DNA of 64,000 bases from Streptomyces sp. R21. GTDB lineage: Bacteria; Actinomycetota; Actinomycetes; Streptomycetales; Streptomycetaceae. The DNA is taken from assembly GCF_041051975.1 (NCBI RefSeq), contig NZ_CP163435.1, forward strand, positions 4,030,001-4,094,000, in the 5' to 3' direction. The position numbers and the translations under genes were made by a program. This document shows, one piece after another, positions 26,159 to 35,118 of this stretch (positions are counted from its first letter, which is position 1; each line of letters begins with the position of its first letter). A model generated the notes under the pieces. It was not told where the DNA came from. It searched no databases and worked only from the letters and a program-made list of their open reading frames with translations.

Positions 26159-28639
26159 CTACAGCTTCTCCACAGGCGCATACCGCAGCAGCAACCGCTT
26201 CGGCTTCGGCTCGCCGAAGTCGACCGTCGCCTCCGCGTTCGCGCCCGTACCCTTCACGCCGACCACCGTGCCGAGGCCGAACTGGTCGTGCGTGACACGG
26301 TCCCCGACCGCGAGGGACACCACCGGCTTCTCGCCGGCCCTGCGGGTGGCGAAGCCGGACGCGCCCGAGGCGGCGGATCGTGAGCGGGACGACGACAGCG
26401 AGGCCGCGATACCCGAAGCCGGACCGGAGGACACCGGGGCCAGGGCGCCCGTGCGCTTCCAGTCCAGGTGCGCCGGCGGGATCTCCTCCAGGAAGCGCGA
26501 GGGCGGGTTGTACGAGGGCTGGCCCCAGGCGCTGCGCATGGACGAGCGGGTCAGGTACAGCCGCTCGCGGGCGCGGGTGATGCCCACATAGGCCAGGCGC
26601 CGCTCCTCCTCGAGCTCCTTGACCTGTCCGAGCGCGCGCATGTGCGGGAAGACGCCGTCCTCCATGCCGGTCAGGAACACCACAGGAAACTCAAGGCCCT
26701 TGGCGGTGTGCAGGGTCATCAGGGTGATGACTCCGTTGCCGTCCTCCTCGTCCGGGATCTGGTCGGAGTCGGCGACGAGCGCGACCCGCTCCAGGAAGGC
26801 GGAGAGTCCGGCGGGCGTCTCCCCCTCGCCGGTCTCCTGCTCGAACTCCATGGCCACGGCGGCGAGTTCCTGAAGGTTCTCGATGCGCGTCTCGTCCTGC
26901 GGGTCGGTCGAGGCCTGCAACTCGGCGAGGTAGCCGGTGCGTTCGAGCACGGCCTCCAGGACGGTGGCCGGTCCGGCGCCCGACTCGACGATCGTGCGGA
27001 GGTCCTCCATCAGCGTGTTGAACCGCTTGACGGCGTTCGTGGAGCGGGCCGCCATGCCGTACGCCTCGTCGACGCGGCGCAGTGCCTGCGGGAAGCTGAT
27101 CTTCTCGCGCTGCGAGAGCGCGTCGATCATCGCCTCGGCGCGGTCGCCGATGCCGCGCTTGGGCACGTTCAGGATGCGGCGCAGCGGGACCGAGTCCTCC
27201 GGGTTCGACAGCACGCGCAGATACGCGAGGACGTCCCGGACCTCCTTGCGTTCGTAGAAGCGGACACCGCCGACGACCTTGTAGGGCAGGCCGACGCGGA
27301 TGAAGATCTCTTCGAAGACACGGGACTGGGCGTTCGTACGGTAGAAGACGGCGACGTCTCCGGCCTTCGCCTCGCCCGCGTCCGTCAGACGGTCTATCTC
27401 GTCGGCGACGAACTGCGCCTCGTCGTGCTCGGTGTCGGCGACGTAGCCCGTGATGTTCGAACCCGCGCCGGCGTTCGTCCACAGGTTCTTCGGGCGACGC
27501 GATTCGTTGCGCTCGATGACGGCGTTGGCGGCGCTCAGGATGGTCTGCGTGGAGCGGTAGTTCTGCTCCAGCAGGATCGTCGTCGCGTCCGCGTAGTCCT
27601 CCTCGAACTGGAGGATGTTGCGGATGGTCGCACCGCGGAAGGCGTAGATCGACTGGTCGGCGTCGCCCACGACGCACAGCTCGGCGGGCCCGAGGTCATG
27701 TTCGCCCGGCGGCACGTCGACGGGGTGCGCGGAGGTGCCGACCAGCTCGCGCACGAGGGCGTACTGCGCGTGGTTGGTGTCCTGATACTCGTCGACCATG
27801 ACGTGGCGGAAGCGGCGGCGGTAGTGCTCGGCGACGTCCGGGAAGGCGCGGAGCAGGTTGACCGTCGTCATGATCAGGTCGTCGAAGTCCAGCGCGTTCG
27901 CCTCGCGCAGCCGCGACTGGTACATGGCGTACGCCTGGGCGAGGGTCTTCTCGAAGCCGTCGGAGGCCTGGGCGGCGAAGTCCTCCTCGTCGATCAGCTC
28001 GTTCTTCAGGTTGGAGATCTTGGCGCTGAACGACTTCGGCGGGAAGCGCTTCGGGTCGAGGTCCAGGTCACGGCAGACCAGGGCCATCAGGCGCTTGCTG
28101 TCGGCGGCGTCGTAGATCGAGAACGACGATGTGAAGCCGAGCCGCTTCGACTCGCGGCGCAGGATGCGCACGCACGCGCTGTGGAAGGTCATCACCCACA
28201 TCGCATTGGCCCGCGGGCCCACGAGCTGCTCGACGCGCTCCTTCATCTCGCCCGCGGCCTTGTTGGTGAAGGTGATCGCGAGGATCTGCCCGGGGTGCAC
28301 ATGGCGCTCTGCCAGCAGATGGGCGATCCGGTGCGTGAGCACGCGGGTCTTGCCGGAGCCGGCGCCGGCCACGATGAGCAGGGGGGAGCCGGAGTGCACC
28401 ACGGCGGCCCGCTGGTTCTCGTTCAGCCCGTCCAGGAGCGCGGCCGCGTCCACGGCGGGGCGTGGGGCTCCGTCGCGGTAGTACGCGTCCCGGTCCGGGG
28501 GCACGTCGAAGCGGCCGCCGAACAGGTCGTCCGGAAGCGGCTCGGCCGCCCCGTCCTCGGGCGGCGGCGGGGGCTCTTCCTCGTGCGCCCCTGAGGGCTT
28601 GAGGTCCGCCAGGAAGCTGTCGTCAAAGAGGCTGCTCAT
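26159..28639 (-). CDS. pcrA: ATP-dependent DNA helicase PcrA/UvrD
   Basis: An 826-residue SF1A helicase acting in nucleotide excision repair and removal of recombinase or stalled RNA polymerase. The Q-motif LNENQRAAV (Gln76), Walker A AGAGSGKT (91-98), VMVDEYQDTNHAQY (motif II), GDADQSIYAFRGA (III), LEQNYRSTQ (IV), TLHTAKGLEFPVVF (V) and YVGITRARERLYL (VI) are all present. The C-terminal ~100 residues end in the Tudor-like VGDRVTHDQFGLGTVVGVKG segment that contacts RNA polymerase. ATG 28639 follows GGAGAGCG. About 100 nt upstream is a damage-type promoter motif. Confidence 0.97.
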   Translation of the reverse strand: MSSLFDDSFLADLKPSGAHEEEPPPPPEDGAAEPLPDDLFGGRFDVPPDRDAYYRDGAPRPAVDAAALLDGLNENQRAAVVHSGSPLLIVAGAGSGKTRVLTHRIAHLLAERHVHPGQILAITFTNKAAGEMKERVEQLVGPRANAMWVMTFHSACVRILRRESKRLGFTSSFSIYDAADSKRLMALVCRDLDLDPKRFPPKSFSAKISNLKNELIDEEDFAAQASDGFEKTLAQAYAMYQSRLREANALDFDDLIMTTVNLLRAFPDVAEHYRRRFRHVMVDEYQDTNHAQYALVRELVGTSAHPVDVPPGEHDLGPAELCVVGDADQSIYAFRGATIRNILQFEEDYADATTILLEQNYRSTQTILSAANAVIERNESRRPKNLWTNAGAGSNITGYVADTEHDEAQFVADEIDRLTDAGEAKAGDVAVFYRTNAQSRVFEEIFIRVGLPYKVVGGVRFYERKEVRDVLAYLRVLSNPEDSVPLRRILNVPKRGIGDRAEAMIDALSQREKISFPQALRRVDEAYGMAARSTNAVKRFNTLMEDLRTIVESGAGPATVLEAVLERTGYLAELQASTDPQDETRIENLQELAAVAMEFEQETGEGETPAGLSAFLERVALVADSDQIPDEEDGNGVITLMTLHTAKGLEFPVVFLTGMEDGVFPHMRALGQVKELEEERRLAYVGITRARERLYLTRSSMRSAWGQPSYNPPSRFLEEIPPAHLDWKRTGALAPVSSGPASGIAASLSSSRSRSAASGASGFATRRAGEKPVVSLAVGDRVTHDQFGLGTVVGVKGTGANAEATVDFGEPKPKRLLLRYAPVEKL

Positions 28640-28740
28640 CGCTCTCCGAGTCTAGGCCGCCCCACCGACAACAGACTGCCGCCCCAGGATTTCCCCGCCC
28701 CGAGAACGCTCCGGAAGCCGATGATCTTCCAGAATCGGCC

Positions 28741-28763
28741 ACCCTTCGCCCTTTCACCGACAA
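28741..28763 (-). promoter_or_regulatory. PafBC-type (RecA-NDp-like) promoter of pcrA, one mismatch
   Basis: Minus strand: TTGTCGGTG, 8 nt, AAGGGT; the consensus TTGTCRGTG-N8-TAnnnT is met except the first -10 base. The predicted start near 28734 gives a ~95-nt leader. Its occurrence ahead of a DNA repair helicase supports the motif reading at the MoxR/SWIM locus. Confidence 0.6.
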
Positions 28764-28989
28764 GAACCGCCGGGAACGATCAAGAATCGTAGAACTACGG
28801 TCGGTGACCGTCCGAGTGGAGACGTCCACGACAACCGCTGCGGAGAGTCACGGAGCGCCACACAGGGCCACGGAAGCGACGGTTGAGGCCAAGGTCACGA
28901 AAATGTATCGGGCATATCGAACATCAACCTTCACAGGGACCACACGAGTTGGCTAGCGTGCCCGTCAGGCCGCTCGACCCCCACCGGCG

Positions 28990-29160
28990 AACGTCGCCGG
29001 GCCGTGCGGCCTCCGCCCAATCCGGCGCGCCCACGCGGCAGTCGGAACCGGGGACCCACCGACCTTGGGGTGAATCGGTCCAACTTCCCTTCGGGGCAAG
29101 GACCGTAGGGCAAACCTTCCGGAAGCTCCCGCCCGAACCCGACAGCTAACTCGGTAGGCG
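28990..29160 (+). promoter_or_regulatory. ydaO-type c-di-AMP riboswitch upstream of NlpC/P60 gene
   Basis: The leader carries the conserved blocks of the ydaO/yuaA class: CCCAATCC near 29016, GGAACCGGGGACCCACCGA (29044-29062), GGGGTGAATCGG (about 29067-29078), and 3' ACCCGACAGCTAACTCGG followed by TAGGCGGATGACGGAAGGAG, which merges into the ribosome binding site. In Streptomyces this class controls cell-wall hydrolases (for example rpfA), turning them off when c-di-AMP is high. Boundaries are approximate. Confidence 0.85.
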
Positions 29161-29183
29161 GATGACGGAAGGAGTCGCCTCCC

Positions 29184-30365
29184 TTGGCGTCGCACAAAAA
29201 GCCGCAGCCTGCTGCAACGCGCGTAGCGGGCATACGGACTCCCGCCCTGGCAACGGCGGCCCTCACCTCCGTGGCCCTGCTCGCCCAGACGGCGAACGCC
29301 GCACCCTCGGCCGCGCCGAAGCCGAGCGTCGAAGAAGTACAGAAGAAGGTCGACGACCTCTACCACCAGGCGGAGACGGCGACCGAGAAGTACAACACGG
29401 CCAAGGAGAAGACCTCCAAGCAGCGCAAGCAGGTCGACACCCTTCTCGACGACGTCGCCAAGCGCACCGACAAGCTCAACTCCGCGCGCGAGGAGCTGGG
29501 TTCGTTCGCCGCCGCGCAGTACCGGACCGGCGCCGCCGCGCCCACCACCGCGAGCCTCCTGCTGGCCGACAACCCGCAGGACTACTTCGACCAGACCCAG
29601 CTGATGGGCCGGTTGACCAGCCGTCAGAAGTCGGCCGTCGACGACTACGTCACCGAGCAGTCCGAAACGGCGAAGAAGCGCCAGGAGGCCTCCAAGAGCC
29701 TGCAGACGCTGACCGAGTCGCAGAAGTCGCTGAAGTCGTCCAAGGCCGACGTCCAGAAGAAGCTCTCCGAAGCGCGCGAACTGCTCTCGAAGCTGACCGC
29801 CGAGGAGAAGGCGCGGCTCGCGGCGATCGAGAAGAAAAAGGAAGAAGAGGCCCGGCGCAAGGCGGCGGAGCTGGCGCAGCAGCAGGCCGCCGAGGCGAAG
29901 AAGCGCCAGGAGGCGGAGGCCGCGGCCCAGCAGCAGTCCGACTCCGGCACCTCGGACACGTCGACTTCGGGAAGCACCGGCACCTCCACCGACGACTCCG
30001 CGTACGCCACGAAGGCGGCCAAGGCGCTCGCCTTCGCCCGCGCCCAGGTCGGCAAGCCGTACGTGTGGGGCGCCACCGGCCCCGACTCGTACGACTGCTC
30101 CGGTCTCACCCAGGCCTCCTGGAAGGCTGCCGGCGTCGACCTCCCGCGCACCACCTGGGACCAGGTGAACGTGGGCACCACGGTCTCCCTCGCCAATGCC
30201 CAGCCGGGTGACCTGATCTTCTTCTACGACGACATCAGCCACGTCGGCCTCTACATAGGCAACGGCATGATGATCCACGCCCCGAAGCCGGGGGCGTACG
30301 TCCGCGAGGAGTCCGTCTACTACGCCGGCTCCTCGATCATCCACAGCGTGGTGCGACCGGCGTGA
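29184..30365 (+). CDS. Secreted NlpC/P60 peptidoglycan endopeptidase, riboswitch-controlled
   Basis: 393 residues: signal peptide (cleavage near ANA, 39), a long coiled coil (about 48-250, Lys/Glu/Ala/Gln-rich), a Ser/Thr/Gly linker and a C-terminal NlpC/P60 domain. Cys305 in DCSGL, His353 in ISHVGLYIG and His365 in MIHAPKPG form the catalytic set. It should cleave stem peptides outside the cell. Start is TTG 29184, 9 nt after AAGGAG. It resembles the protein at 32315 along its length, a paralogue with shorter coiled coil. Expression is probably set by the riboswitch immediately upstream. Confidence 0.95.
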   Translation: MASHKKPQPAATRVAGIRTPALATAALTSVALLAQTANAAPSAAPKPSVEEVQKKVDDLYHQAETATEKYNTAKEKTSKQRKQVDTLLDDVAKRTDKLNSAREELGSFAAAQYRTGAAAPTTASLLLADNPQDYFDQTQLMGRLTSRQKSAVDDYVTEQSETAKKRQEASKSLQTLTESQKSLKSSKADVQKKLSEARELLSKLTAEEKARLAAIEKKKEEEARRKAAELAQQQAAEAKKRQEAEAAAQQQSDSGTSDTSTSGSTGTSTDDSAYATKAAKALAFARAQVGKPYVWGATGPDSYDCSGLTQASWKAAGVDLPRTTWDQVNVGTTVSLANAQPGDLIFFYDDISHVGLYIGNGMMIHAPKPGAYVREESVYYAGSSIIHSVVRPA

Positions 30366-30387
30366 CGAAGCCGTAGAAAGCTCGGGG

Positions 30388-30417
30388 AAGGGGCTCCACG
30401 CGCGCGTGGAGCCCCTT
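30388..30417 (+). terminator. Intrinsic terminator after the NlpC/P60 gene
   Basis: AAGGGGCTCCACG (30388-30400), loop CGCG, perfect complement to 30417, followed by CTTCATATTTTT, an unusually good U-tract for this genome. Confidence 0.9.
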
Positions 30418-30506
30418 CTTCATATTTTTCGTACCGTCCGCGCTTTTCGCGCTCCACGCGCGCGTGCCGCGACGCAACCCGCTCGAAGATCCCTAGCATC
30501 GGGCCC

Positions 30507-31469
30507 ATGCCAGGCATCTCCCAGCTCCGCGCATGGTGGGCCGAGCGTCCGCCCGCGGCCGGGGCCGCGGTCATGGCCACCGGCATCATCTCCGTCGGGC
30601 TGTCCCTGACGGGGTACGAGACCCTGTCCCGTATCGCGCTGGTCCTCGCGGCCGCCGCGTGGCTCGCGCTCGCCGCGGACTTCGTGGTGCGGCTCGTACG
30701 GGACCGGGCGCGCTGGGTGGCGGAGGCGGGGACGCCGGGCGCACTCACCGCGGTCGCCGCGACCACCGTGCTCGGCACCCGGCTGTCCGCGCTCGGGTGG
30801 CTGGGGCCGGCCGAGGCGCTGCTCGCGCTGGCTGCCGCGCTCTGGCCGGGGCTGCTGATCGTGGTCGTACGGCACTGGCGGCGTCGTATGCCCGGAGCGG
30901 TGTTCCTCGGCTGTGTGGCCACCCAGGGGCTCGCCGTGCTGGGCGCGACGCTGGCCGCGGCCGTGGACACGGAGTGGCTCGCGCATGCCGCGCTGGTGCT
31001 GTTCTGGCTGGGAATCGTCCTCTACGGGGTGGCGTTGCTGCGCTTCGACCTCCGCCAGGTGACCACGGGGGCGGGGGACCACTGGGTGGCGGGCGGCGCG
31101 CTCGCCATCTCTGCGCTGGCCGGCTCGAAGCTCGTGGCCGCGCACCACGCGAACCCGTACCTGTGGAACGACGACGACAACGGCGTCCTGCGCGCCGTCA
31201 CCACCGCCCTGCTCGTCCTCGACCTCGCCTGGTACTTCGTCCTGTTCGCCGCCGAGCTGGGCTGGCCCCGGCCGCGCTACGACGTACGGCGCTGGTCGAC
31301 CGTGTTCCCCATGGGAATGACGGCAGTGGCGACCCTGTCGGTCGGGACCGTCCTCGACGTCGGGTGGCTGAGCGGTCCGGGGCAGGCGCTGCTGTGGATC
31401 GCGGTGGCGGTGTGGCTGGCGGTCGCGGCAGGGGCGGTCGGGTCCGTCAGGTCGCCCGCATCCCGATGA
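30507..31469 (+). CDS. TDT-type (tellurite resistance/C4-dicarboxylate) transporter-like membrane protein
   Basis: 320 residues with about ten membrane segments. The N-terminal PAAGAAVMATGIISVGL and the late FPMGMTAVATLSVG resemble the paired GM/TG signature helices of the TehA/SLAC-type channel family. Substrate is unknown; family members move small anions or dicarboxylates. ATG 30507 has no strong ribosome site. It converges with the small membrane protein at 31516, separated by 46 nt holding a weak hairpin (31493-31514). Confidence 0.8.
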   Translation: MPGISQLRAWWAERPPAAGAAVMATGIISVGLSLTGYETLSRIALVLAAAAWLALAADFVVRLVRDRARWVAEAGTPGALTAVAATTVLGTRLSALGWLGPAEALLALAAALWPGLLIVVVRHWRRRMPGAVFLGCVATQGLAVLGATLAAAVDTEWLAHAALVLFWLGIVLYGVALLRFDLRQVTTGAGDHWVAGGALAISALAGSKLVAAHHANPYLWNDDDNGVLRAVTTALLVLDLAWYFVLFAAELGWPRPRYDVRRWSTVFPMGMTAVATLSVGTVLDVGWLSGPGQALLWIAVAVWLAVAAGAVGSVRSPASR

Positions 31470-31515
31470 CCGGCCGGACGTCAGGTCCGGCAGGCCCCGA
31501 GGACCGCCGGGGCCG

Positions 31516-31869
31516 TCACGTCCAGAGCACCGCGATGAAGATGTTCGCGGTCGTCAGCAGGCCGACGAGGCCGAACAGGCCCTTGTCCACCTTCTCGTCG
31601 TCGCGCTTCACGTAGACGAGTCCCAGGATCACGATCAGCAGGGCCAGCTTCACACCGATCTTGACGGTGTTGACCGAGTGGTCGTCGGCCTGGTTGAGGC
31701 CGACCAGCGCGACGCCCGTGACCAGCATGGTCAGCGCGCCGTGGAGCATCGCCGGGACGAAGCGGGCGGTGCCCTGGCCCATCGCCTTCATCTGGGTGAA
31801 GAAGCCGCCGAGGAGCGCGGCGATGCCGATGATGTGCAGGCCGACGAAGAGATGGATGAGTACGTCCAT
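31516..31869 (-). CDS. Small four-helix integral membrane protein
   Basis: 117 residues, four hydrophobic segments: LIHLFVGLHIIGIAALLGGFF, the PAMLHGALTMLVTGVALVGL stretch, KLALLIVILGLVYV and LVGLLTTANIFIAVLWT. No family name recognised; the arrangement is conserved between the NlpC/P60 paralogues in Streptomyces. The ATG at 31869 begins the hydrophobic part; the open frame extends upstream to 32019 but that extension is Arg/Gly-rich and looks non-coding. Confidence 0.8.
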   Translation of the reverse strand: MDVLIHLFVGLHIIGIAALLGGFFTQMKAMGQGTARFVPAMLHGALTMLVTGVALVGLNQADDHSVNTVKIGVKLALLIVILGLVYVKRDDEKVDKGLFGLVGLLTTANIFIAVLWT

Positions 31870-32314
31870 GAGGCCGGAGCCTAACCGGGGGGCGAAGTTC
31901 CCCCAGCCACCGGCCCACCTCTCCGGTGCCTCCTCGGTGTCCGGGGCCCGCCCTCCCTCGCTGACCGTCGTGGAGCCCATAGCACCGGCCCGCCCCCGCC
32001 CGCTCGGGAACCGTCGCATCGGTCAGCACGCTCCGTGAAGTCGGCGGCAAAGCTACGAGATCACGCCTCCTTGCGGTCACTCCCCGGTTGAATCAGACCA
32101 TTTCCGTACATTGCGTTACCCCGCAGCCAGAGCGAGGTTTAGCGTCCTCCACCAGGTGACCGGCTCCCCACCGCCGCCCGGGCCAGGGGCGGCAGTCGGA
32201 CACCACCGCCGAGAAGGTCCGGCGGCGGCCTGCTCCCCCTGTGCGGGCCGCCGCCGGACGCGTAACCGCTCACCGCTCATGCTCCGGCGGTCGTACGGAA
32301 GGATGTGGGCCCTC
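31870..32314. other. 445-bp intergenic region before second NlpC/P60 gene
   Basis: Divergent promoter region for the small membrane protein and the NlpC/P60 gene at 32315. Unlike the region ahead of 29184, I do not find the ydaO riboswitch blocks here. Hairpin-capable GC-rich sequence (CCGGCGGCGGCC with GGCCGCCGCCGG, about 32219-32260) lies near the start of the gene. Confidence 0.5.
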
Positions 32315-33382
32315 GTGGCAGCGCACCGAAAGCCCAGACAGCGCTCGCTCGGCGGCAACACGGCCCGCACCGCGGCCACGATCGCCCTCGCCGGAGCGGC
32401 GACGGCGACCGGGTTCGACGGGACGGGCCACGCCGAGCCGCATCTGTCGGCGGCGCAGGTGAAGGCCAAGGTCGACAAGTTGTACGAGGAGGCCGAGGTC
32501 GCCACCGAGAAGTACAACGGCGCGAAGGAGAGGGCCGACAAGTCGGAGAAGCGGCTGGACACGTTGCGCGACGAGGCGGCACGCAAGACGGAGGGGCTCA
32601 ACTCGGCCCGGGAAGCCCTGGGTTCGATGGCCGCGGCGCAGTACCGCAGCGGCGGCCTCGACCCCGCCGTGCAACTCGCCCTGTCCGACGATCCCGACCG
32701 CTACCTGGACGGCGCCGAGTTCGCCGAGCGGGCCGGCGACCGGCAGGCGCAGGCCGTGGAGCGCGTACGGAAGCAGTTGCGGGAGATCGAGCAGCTGCGC
32801 GGGGCCGCCCATGTCGAGCTCGCCTCGCTCAAGTCGCGCCAGGCGGAGCTGAAACGGCACAAGAAGACGATCACCGGGAAACTGGACACGGCACGGCGTC
32901 TGCTGTCGCAGCTCACCGTGGAGGAGCGCACGCGGTTCGCGGAGACGGGCGGAGCGGGACACGCCTCGCGCTCCTCCACCTCACCGCGCGAGAGCCTGAC
33001 CACGCCGGGTGCCGCCACCGCCGATGCCCCCAACTCCCGTGCGGCGGCAGCCGTCTCGTACGCGTACAGCAAGCTCGGCAGCCCCTACGTGTGGGGCGCC
33101 ACCGGCCCCGACGCCTTCGACTGCTCGGGGCTCGTCCAGGCCGCGTACCGCTCCGCGGGCATCTCGCTGCCCCGGACGACGTACGCCCAGATCGACGCCG
33201 GCAGGCGCGTCTCCCGCTCCGAACTCCTCCCCGGCGACCTGGTGTTCTTCTACTCCGCCATCAGCCATGTGGGCATCTACGTCGGAAACGGGCAGATGAT
33301 CCACGCACCGAACCCGACCGCTCCGGTCCGGCTGGCCCCGATCGACGAGATGCCGTTCGCGGGGGCGGCGCGGGTGGTGTGA
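32315..33382 (+). CDS. Secreted NlpC/P60 peptidoglycan endopeptidase, second paralogue
   Basis: 355 residues. Signal sequence (TARTAATIALAGAATATGF), coiled coil (about 44-205), Ser/Thr linker and NlpC/P60 domain with Cys270 (FDCSGL), His318 (ISHVGIYVG) and His330 (MIHAPNP). Start GTG 32315 (MAAHRKPRQRSL) has GGAAGGA 11 nt upstream and parallels the MASHKKPQPA start of the other paralogue; ATG 32303 is possible. A 17-bp copy of the DNA around its stop codon (33368-33384) recurs at 33429-33445. Confidence 0.92.
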   Translation: MAAHRKPRQRSLGGNTARTAATIALAGAATATGFDGTGHAEPHLSAAQVKAKVDKLYEEAEVATEKYNGAKERADKSEKRLDTLRDEAARKTEGLNSAREALGSMAAAQYRSGGLDPAVQLALSDDPDRYLDGAEFAERAGDRQAQAVERVRKQLREIEQLRGAAHVELASLKSRQAELKRHKKTITGKLDTARRLLSQLTVEERTRFAETGGAGHASRSSTSPRESLTTPGAATADAPNSRAAAAVSYAYSKLGSPYVWGATGPDAFDCSGLVQAAYRSAGISLPRTTYAQIDAGRRVSRSELLPGDLVFFYSAISHVGIYVGNGQMIHAPNPTAPVRLAPIDEMPFAGAARVV

Positions 33383-33529
33383 GGACGCCGCCCTCGGGCG
33401 ACACGGCCGGTATGGCGCGGCCGGTGTGGCGCGGGTGGTGTGAGGGCGGCAACGGGACCGCTGTAGCGTCGGCGACGCGAACTTCGAACCTCGACTTCGC
33501 TGTACGTGTCGCCGTCCGGGAAGGTCCCG

Positions 33530-34162
33530 ATGCCCCGCTCCTCCGTGCCGCCGCCTCCGCCGCCCCCGCATGTCCGGACCTGGCCGGACCGGGCGGCGCT
33601 GCTGGCCGACCGGAGGCGGGCACTGGAGGAGCTGCTCCGGCGGAGTCTCGGCGTGCACCGGGTGCTGCTGCTCTGGCTGCTGGCGCTCGCGGCGATCATC
33701 GGCTGGTCCCTGCTGGTGCTTCCGATCCAGCAGCTCGAGCAGCACGATCCGAGCGGTTTCATCCTGGGCCCGGTCTTCGCGTTCCTCGGCCTGGCCGCGC
33801 TCGCGCCGTCCGTGGTCGCCGTCGTCCTCGCCGTACGACGCGACCGACGGCTGCGCGAACTCCTGGACGCCTGGCTGCACTTGGACAGCCACCCGCCGAC
33901 CGACGCCCGCCTGCGCTCCCCGGGTCTCAGCCTCTTCTGGCTGCTCTCCTCGCTCGTCGTCGGCGCGATCGGCCTGTGGGCCTCCTTCGCTGCGGCCGCG
34001 ACGGCCTCGCCCGGCCCGACCACGCTCAGCGATCTCGCCCTGGGCATGGGCATCGGCTTGATCCTGTGGCTGACCGGCCTGATAGGGATCGTGAAGGCCG
34101 TACGTCATTACCGGTGGGCGCTGCGGGTGTTGGGGCCGACGCGTCTCGCGGAGCACCGATAG
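33530..34162 (+). CDS. Four-helix membrane protein of unknown function
   Basis: 210 residues. A proline run (SSVPPPPPPPHVRTW) precedes a basic stretch and four hydrophobic segments (near 50-72, 84-107, 144-168 and 178-197). No motif points to a reaction. ATG 33530 has GGGAAGGT upstream. Same orientation as the NlpC/P60 gene and the following methyltransferase. Confidence 0.8.
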   Translation: MPRSSVPPPPPPPHVRTWPDRAALLADRRRALEELLRRSLGVHRVLLLWLLALAAIIGWSLLVLPIQQLEQHDPSGFILGPVFAFLGLAALAPSVVAVVLAVRRDRRLRELLDAWLHLDSHPPTDARLRSPGLSLFWLLSSLVVGAIGLWASFAAAATASPGPTTLSDLALGMGIGLILWLTGLIGIVKAVRHYRWALRVLGPTRLAEHR

Positions 34163-34244
34163 CCGCCCGCCGACCGGATTGGACCCGCATACGTGGCCCC
34201 CATTGGCCCTGTATGCCGAGGCACCGCCGGGCGAGGGTCGGCCC

Positions 34245-35093
34245 ATGACCACATCTTCTGTCGACACCGATGACATCGGCTATGTACACGGCTACTCAGC
34301 CCACGAGACCCGCCGCCTCGGTGACCAGGCGGACACCCTGGCGGCGCTGCTGCACTCCGGCACGGCCTATCCCGCGGGCAGCAAGGTCCTGGAGGCCGGC
34401 TGCGGGGTGGGCGCCCAGACGGTGCACCTGGTGACGGCGAGTCCCCTGGCGCACTTCGTCGCGGTGGACGTCTCGGCCGACTCGCTGGAGCGGGCGCGCG
34501 CCCGGGTGACGGCCCACGCGCCCGACGCGCACCTCACCTGGCTCCAGGCGAACCTCTTCGAACTGCCCTTCCCCGACGCCGAGTTCGACCACGTCTTCGT
34601 CTGCTTCGTATTGGAGCACCTGCCCGCACCGCGCCAGGCCCTCAGGGCTCTGCGGCGCGTCCTGAAGCCCGGCGGCACCCTCACCGTCATCGAGGGCGAC
34701 CACGGCTCGGCGTTCTTCCACCCCGACAGCGCCTACGCCCACGCGGCGATCGACTGCCAGGTCCAACTCCAGTCCGTGGCAGGCGGAAACGCCCTGATCG
34801 GCCGCGAGCTGCACCCGCTCGTCACCGGCGCCGGATACGAGGACGTCATGGTCCGCCCGCACACGGTCTACGCGGACCGCTCCCGCCCGGCCCTGGTGAA
34901 CGGCTTCACCCGCAACACCTTCGTCGCGATGATCGAGTCCGTCCGCGAAGAGGCCCTCGCCACGGGCCTGACGACCCCGTCCGACTGGGACCGGGGCATC
35001 ACGGACCTGCACCGCACCGCGACCGACGACGGCACCTTCCACTACACGTTCTTCAAGGCGGTCGCCCTGAACCCCGGCCCTGTGGAGGAGTGA
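34245..35093 (+). CDS. SAM-dependent class I methyltransferase
   Basis: 282 residues, Rossmann methyltransferase of the UbiE/type-11 kind. Motif I VLEAGCGVGAQT, acidic VAVDVSADSLERA, motif II-like FVCFVLEHLPAPRQAL and post-motif LRRVLKPGGTLTVIEGDHGS are clear. Substrate cannot be inferred. ATG 34245 has GCGAGGG upstream. It converges with the response regulator gene after 25 nt. Confidence 0.92.
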   Translation: MTTSSVDTDDIGYVHGYSAHETRRLGDQADTLAALLHSGTAYPAGSKVLEAGCGVGAQTVHLVTASPLAHFVAVDVSADSLERARARVTAHAPDAHLTWLQANLFELPFPDAEFDHVFVCFVLEHLPAPRQALRALRRVLKPGGTLTVIEGDHGSAFFHPDSAYAHAAIDCQVQLQSVAGGNALIGRELHPLVTGAGYEDVMVRPHTVYADRSRPALVNGFTRNTFVAMIESVREEALATGLTTPSDWDRGITDLHRTATDDGTFHYTFFKAVALNPGPVEE

Positions 35094-35118
35094 GGAGTGA
35101 CGAGCGGGCGGCGTGGGC

